Shown: piece after piece, positions 14,136 to 17,429 of the stretch
How the letters are laid out: every line of letters begins with the position of its first letter
How positions within the stretch are numbered: position 1 is the first letter of the stretch
Source: an uncultured bacterium
Lineage (GTDB): Bacteria; Verrucomicrobiota; Kiritimatiellia; RFP12; UBA1067
Reading direction: 5' to 3'
Assembly: GCA_900547945.1 (NCBI GenBank)
Contig: URIT01000065.1
Location: forward strand, 1 to 17,429
DNA length: 17,429 nt
Program-made: the position numbers and the translations under genes
Notes under the pieces: model-generated
Database searches by the model: none
The model's input: only the letters and a program-made list of their open reading frames with translations
What the model was told of the DNA's origin: nothing

Positions 14136-14859
14136 GGCCTACCTCCTCGCCGGCGCGACCGCGAGCGGGAAGTCCGCCGCCGCCGCCCTGCTCGCCCGCG
14201 AGATGGGGGCGGCGATCCTGAGCGCGGACTCGATGCTCGTCTACCGCGGGATGGACGTGGGGACGGCCAAGCCCTCCGCCGCCGAGCGCGCCGCGTTCTC
14301 GATGGGCGGCGTCGATGTCGTCACGCCCGCCGACCACTTCTCCTCCGGCGCCTGGCTGCGCGCGGCGGCCGACTGGCTGGCCTCCCTCCCCGCCGCGCGC
14401 CCCCTCGTGATCGTGGGCGGCACGGGGCTCTACTTCTCCGCGCTCCTGCGCGGGCTGGACCGGAAGTGGACGAATCCCCCGCCGGCGTACCCCGTCCTCC
14501 AGGCCCCGCGCGCCGTCCTCCACGCGCGCATCGCGCAGCGGCTGGACGGGATGTTCCTGGACGGCCTCGCCGCCGAGGTCGCCGCCCTGCGCCGCGCCTA
14601 CCCCGTCTGGTCCGACACCGCCTCCGCCGCCATCGGCTACAAGGAGTTCATCGACGGCCTCCCCCCCGCCGCCGTGCGCGAGAAGATCCTCGTGCGCACG
14701 CGCCAGCTCGCGAAGCGGCAGGACACCTGGTTCCGCCACCAGGCCACCCCCCTCTACGTCCCCATCGGCGCCACGGCGGAGGAGACGGCCGCGAACGTGC
14801 GGCGGATCTGGCGCGCGCATGGCCCCTGGAGCGTCCGGCTGGAGCCGGAAGGAGCGTAA
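14122..14859 (+). CDS. miaA: tRNA dimethylallyltransferase (MiaA), short form lacking the insertion domain
   Basis: MiaA adds dimethylallyl to N6 of A37 in tRNAs that read codons beginning with U. The protein has 245 residues, compared with about 300-316 in most bacteria. Recognisable motifs: P-loop GATASGKS (11-18), SADSMLVYRGMDVGTAKPS (34-52), VIVGGTGLYFSALLRGL (about 96-112), then APRAVLHARIAQRL, AAIGYKEF and RTRQLAKRQDTWFR near the C terminus. The roughly 65 residues normally found between the LYF..LL.GL motif and the AP.R..L..RI motif are reduced to about 17. This removes the helical insertion domain, including the usual DPQR..RALEV stretch. The frame is intact and flanking motifs are kept, so it may be a functional minimal form. 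It starts inside lspA and ends 1 bp before the next gene. Confidence 0.88.
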   Translation: MAAREAYLLAGATASGKSAAAALLAREMGAAILSADSMLVYRGMDVGTAKPSAAERAAFSMGGVDVVTPADHFSSGAWLRAAADWLASLPAARPLVIVGGTGLYFSALLRGLDRKWTNPPPAYPVLQAPRAVLHARIAQRLDGMFLDGLAAEVAALRRAYPVWSDTASAAIGYKEFIDGLPPAAVREKILVRTRQLAKRQDTWFRHQATPLYVPIGATAEETAANVRRIWRAHGPWSVRLEPEGA

Positions 14860-14860
14860 C

Positions 14861-15769
14861 ATGCTGCTTGACGTGAGAAATCTGCGCCTTGCCTTCCACC
14901 GCGACGGACGGGAGATCGTGCCGGTGTGCGACGTGTCGTTTTCCGTCCCCGCGCACGGGCGCGTCGCGCTCGTCGGTGAGTCCGGCTGCGGCAAGTCCCT
15001 CACGGCCCTCGCCCTCGCACGCCTCTCCCCCACGGACCGCGCGACCGTCTCCGGCGAGATTGCGTGGGGGAAGCGCCCGCGTGTCGCCTACGTCTTCCAG
15101 AACCCCGGCGAATCCCTCAATCCCGTCATGCGCATCGCCGCGCAGATCCGCGAGGCGCTGCCCCGCACCCTCTCCCGACGGGAACAGGACGCGCGCATCC
15201 TCGAACTGCTCGCCCGCACGGGCCTCCCCGACCCCGCCCGCGCCGCCCACGCCTACCCCTGCGAGCTTTCGGGCGGGCAGCAGCAGCGCTGCATGATCGC
15301 GATGGCGCTCGCCGCCGCGCCCGACCTCCTCGTCGCGGACGAGCCGACGACGGCCCTCGACGTCACGACGCAGAAGCAGGTGCTGGCGCTCATCGACGCC
15401 CTCGCCGCCGAGACGGGCATGGCCGTCCTCCTCATCACCCACAACCTCGGGCTCGTCGCCGGGCGCATGGACGAGGTGAACGTGATGTACGCGGGCCGGA
15501 TCGTCGAGCGCGGCCCCGTCGTCGAGGTCCTTTCGCACCCCCGCCACCCCTACACGAAGGGGCTGCTCGCCGCCGTGCCGGCCCTGGACGCGCCGCGCGA
15601 CGCGCCGCTGGCGGACATCCCCGGCACCGTCCCGCCTCCCGACGCCTGGCCCGCCGGCTGCGCGTTCTGGCCGCGTTGCGGGGCCGTGCAGGACCGCTGC
15701 CGCCGGGAGCCGCCGCCTGAACGCGCGCAGGGTGCCTGCCGCTGCGCCTGCTGGTCGGTCCCGTCCTGA
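14861..15769 (+). CDS. OppD/DppD-type peptide ABC transporter ATPase
   Basis: This is a cytoplasmic ATPase of the oligopeptide/dipeptide uptake class, 302 residues. Motifs: Walker A GESGCGKS (39-46), signature LSGGQQQR (136-143), Walker B LLVADEPTTALD (156-167), switch His194 in LLITHN, and the MYAGRIVERG segment typical of OppD/DppD. The C-terminal oligo_HPY region has HPYTKGLLAAVP followed by the Cys-containing GCAFWPRC and a later DRC. The ATG at 14861 follows GGAAGGAG (14847-14854), which decides the start over an in-frame codon at 14819. No permease, binding protein or OppF partner is in the window, so its transporter must be encoded elsewhere, beyond the window, or be absent. The proteins it works with are therefore unknown. 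Confidence 0.9.
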   Translation: MLLDVRNLRLAFHRDGREIVPVCDVSFSVPAHGRVALVGESGCGKSLTALALARLSPTDRATVSGEIAWGKRPRVAYVFQNPGESLNPVMRIAAQIREALPRTLSRREQDARILELLARTGLPDPARAAHAYPCELSGGQQQRCMIAMALAAAPDLLVADEPTTALDVTTQKQVLALIDALAAETGMAVLLITHNLGLVAGRMDEVNVMYAGRIVERGPVVEVLSHPRHPYTKGLLAAVPALDAPRDAPLADIPGTVPPPDAWPAGCAFWPRCGAVQDRCRREPPPERAQGACRCACWSVPS

Positions 15770-15814
15770 AGCCGGGCCTTGTCATTTTGGTGCGCTGAGA
15801 AAGGAAAGAAGAAC

Positions 15815-17332
15815 ATGGAGAGACGACTGCTGTGCTGTGGCCTGGTTGCGGGCCTTGCCTGGGCGGCGGCGGCCTTTGAGCCGATCTGCCTCGCCGCGAA
15901 GGAGTTTTCGCTCGCGACGGGGAACCCGTCGCTGCAGATGTGGCGGAAGGGGGAGGCGGTCGTGCCGGTGTGGTCGCTTTCGGGCGGTCAGGCCGGGCAG
16001 TCCGTCGCGGCCCTCACGCCGCCCCTGCCGCCGGGCTGCCGGGGCGTGAAGATCGAGCTGCTCGTCGTCAACAACGAGGCGGATGCGACGAACGCCTTCA
16101 CGGACGTCTGGCGCGTCGACGTGGCCGAGCTGGCGCCGGGCGCGCCGTTGGGGACGGTGAGCGGCAAGCCCGCGCTCTACCGGCTCGCCCCGCAGCCGTG
16201 GACGCCGCGCGGACTCGAAGCCGAGGCGTACCTCGCCGTGAAGGGCGGCGCGCCCCTCTCCCTGCGCGTGCGGCGCGTGCCGGACGACGTGAACGACACC
16301 TACGCGCGCCCGGCGGGGCTCGTGCAGGTGCGCGTGGCGCCGCGCGCGGACCTGCCGCGTCCGTTCGCCGTGGAGAGCCGCCCCGGCTACAACTCCTGGC
16401 CGATGATGCAGGCCGTCGGCGACCGCCTGATCTGCACCTACAGCCGCGGCTCGGGCCACTCGATCGACGAGGGCGCGCGCGACGCCTACGCGCGCACGTC
16501 CACGGACGGCGGCCGCACCTGGACGCCGGAGGTCTGCTTCGCGCGTGACCCGCGCGTCGGCGAGGTCATGATCGGCAAAGGGCTCGACCGCGACGGCGCC
16601 GCGCTCTTCTGGGTGCGCTGCATGGGCCGGCCGAAGTCCCACCACGACCTCTACCGCACGGTGGACGGCGTGGCCTTCGAGAAGATCGCCGAGCCTTCGC
16701 TCGAACCGTTCCCGATGCAGATCACCGACATCTTCCACGCGGACGGCAAGCTCATGGCGCTCTGGTTCGCGACGCGCTACCGCGAGGACGACGAACAGTC
16801 CTGGGGCACGCTCGTGAGCGCGGACAACGGGCGCACCTGGACGCAGCGGACGGTCGAGACGGTGATGAAGAAGAGCGAGCTGCCGACGGAGCCCTGCGTC
16901 GTCAACCTCGGCGGCGGGCGGCTTCTCGGCCTCGCCCGCACGGAGAACGGCGGCGACTCGTCGGCGAGCCAGTTCCAGCTCACCTCCTGCGACAACGGCG
17001 CGACGTGGAAGAAGACGCGCACGAACATCCGCGACATCTGCGCCTCCTCCCCCTCGCTCGTCTACGACGCCGGAACGGGCCTCGTGTACAACTACTACTA
17101 CGAGCGCGGGCGGCGCGTCGTGAAGCGCCGCGTCGCACGGGCGGATGATGTCTTCGACCACCCGCTGGACTGGCCCGCCCCCGAGGCCCTGCTGCGCGGC
17201 GACGAAGCCCGCCCCTGGGACGCCGGCAACGTCAACGCCGTCGCGATGGGCGGGAAGCACTTCCTCACATACTATTCCGGTAACGAGACGAACACGACCG
17301 TCTACGTCGCCCCCGCACCGCTGGCGGAGTGA
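15815..17332 (+). CDS. Secreted sialidase-like (BNR/Asp-box) protein
   Basis: This is a predicted exported six-bladed beta-propeller of the sialidase superfamily, 505 residues. Residues 1-20 form a signal peptide (MERRLLCC, then a hydrophobic stretch ending AAAA before FEP). Residues about 21-180 look like an N-terminal beta domain. The propeller (about 185-500) carries three Asp boxes: STDGGRTW (229-236), SADNGRTW (335-342) and SCDNGATW (391-398). An early PGYNSWPMMQAVGDRLICTY segment (190-209) matches the usual first blade. The ATG at 15815 follows AAGGAAAGAAG; an upstream in-frame TTG has no support. It lies 45 bp after the ABC ATPase gene and may share its transcript. The substrate could be sialic acid or another sugar, because many Asp-box proteins are not true sialidases. 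Confidence 0.85.
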   Translation: MERRLLCCGLVAGLAWAAAAFEPICLAAKEFSLATGNPSLQMWRKGEAVVPVWSLSGGQAGQSVAALTPPLPPGCRGVKIELLVVNNEADATNAFTDVWRVDVAELAPGAPLGTVSGKPALYRLAPQPWTPRGLEAEAYLAVKGGAPLSLRVRRVPDDVNDTYARPAGLVQVRVAPRADLPRPFAVESRPGYNSWPMMQAVGDRLICTYSRGSGHSIDEGARDAYARTSTDGGRTWTPEVCFARDPRVGEVMIGKGLDRDGAALFWVRCMGRPKSHHDLYRTVDGVAFEKIAEPSLEPFPMQITDIFHADGKLMALWFATRYREDDEQSWGTLVSADNGRTWTQRTVETVMKKSELPTEPCVVNLGGGRLLGLARTENGGDSSASQFQLTSCDNGATWKKTRTNIRDICASSPSLVYDAGTGLVYNYYYERGRRVVKRRVARADDVFDHPLDWPAPEALLRGDEARPWDAGNVNAVAMGGKHFLTYYSGNETNTTVYVAPAPLAE

Positions 17333-17373
17333 CGCGCGGGGCCGTGCGGACGCGCAGGAGCGCGGGCAGGACG

Positions 17374-17416
17374 TGGGCATGGTAGGGGCCGACGTCCCCG
17401 GCGGCCCGCGTGCCCA
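17374..17416. repeat. GC-rich nested inverted repeat downstream of the sialidase-like gene
   Basis: TGGGCA (17374-17379) pairs with TGCCCA (17411-17416), enclosing GGGCCG (17386-17391) and CGGCCC (17402-17407) with a 10-nt loop. It lies about 40 bp past the stop codon. There is no T-run, so it is a poor intrinsic terminator. Its GGCCG/CGGCC stem resembles the stems of the array at 103-324, so it may be another REP-like element. Confidence 0.55.
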
Positions 17417-17429
17417 ATGGCGTCATCGC

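Noticed and set aside
15782..17380. Minus-strand open frame opposite the sialidase-like gene
   Set aside because: Mirror frame in GC-rich DNA. The plus strand has a signal peptide, three Asp boxes and a ribosome-binding site.
17333..17429. C-terminal part of a convergent minus-strand gene
   Set aside because: An open minus-strand frame runs in from the window edge, but it would continue into the sialidase-like coding region before its stop, and the stretch contains a hairpin repeat that explains the sequence better.

Overview
The window is a GC-rich bacterial chromosome segment of ordinary, densely packed genes. Two features suggest the PVC superphylum (Verrucomicrobiota, Kiritimatiellota, Lentisphaerota, Chlamydiota). 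GreA is a very long protein with a large N-terminal extension, as in Chlamydia. It is followed by a DksA-type zinc-finger gene overlapping lspA, a neighbourhood also known from Chlamydia. A secreted sialidase-like protein and sugar-uptake genes would suit a host-associated, glycan-feeding member such as a gut Kiritimatiellota or Lentisphaerota, but this placement is inference.

Layout. 1-345: no supportable gene; it holds a five-unit, 47-bp tandem repeat in which every unit carries a hairpin. 346-6555 (minus strand): a five-gene operon read tolC-like, hlyD/macA-like, ABC ATPase, macB-like permease, apbE. It encodes a complete tripartite export machine plus a flavin transferase, behind a promoter that looks leaderless. 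6556-6968: a divergent intergenic region with two promoters, short repeats and a possible gene relic. 6969-10600 (plus strand): ribokinase, a GRP-family sugar transporter and an atypical ATP-type phosphofructokinase. These are separated by unusual short tandem repeats of 7 or 8 bp. 10683-17332 (plus strand): a probable long transcription unit of greA, DksA-type regulator, lspA, miaA, an orphan OppD/DppD-type ATPase and a secreted sialidase-like protein, with gaps of 45 bp or less and two overlaps. 17333-17429: a GC-rich inverted repeat with no clear gene.

How the genes fit together. The central block makes a short ribose or hexose route: uptake by the GRP transporter, phosphorylation by RbsK, then entry to glycolysis near PfkA. 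The right-hand block joins transcription control (GreA and DksA both act through the RNA polymerase secondary channel) to lipoprotein maturation and tRNA modification. The left-hand block exports an unknown substrate across two membranes; its outer-membrane component carries a lipobox and would itself need LspA.

Most unusual: the octamer and heptamer arrays that run up to start codons lacking Shine-Dalgarno sequences, a 36-of-37-bp inverted repeat inside the octamer region, a MiaA that lacks its insertion domain, and the ApbE gene attached to an exporter operon with no visible flavinylation target.
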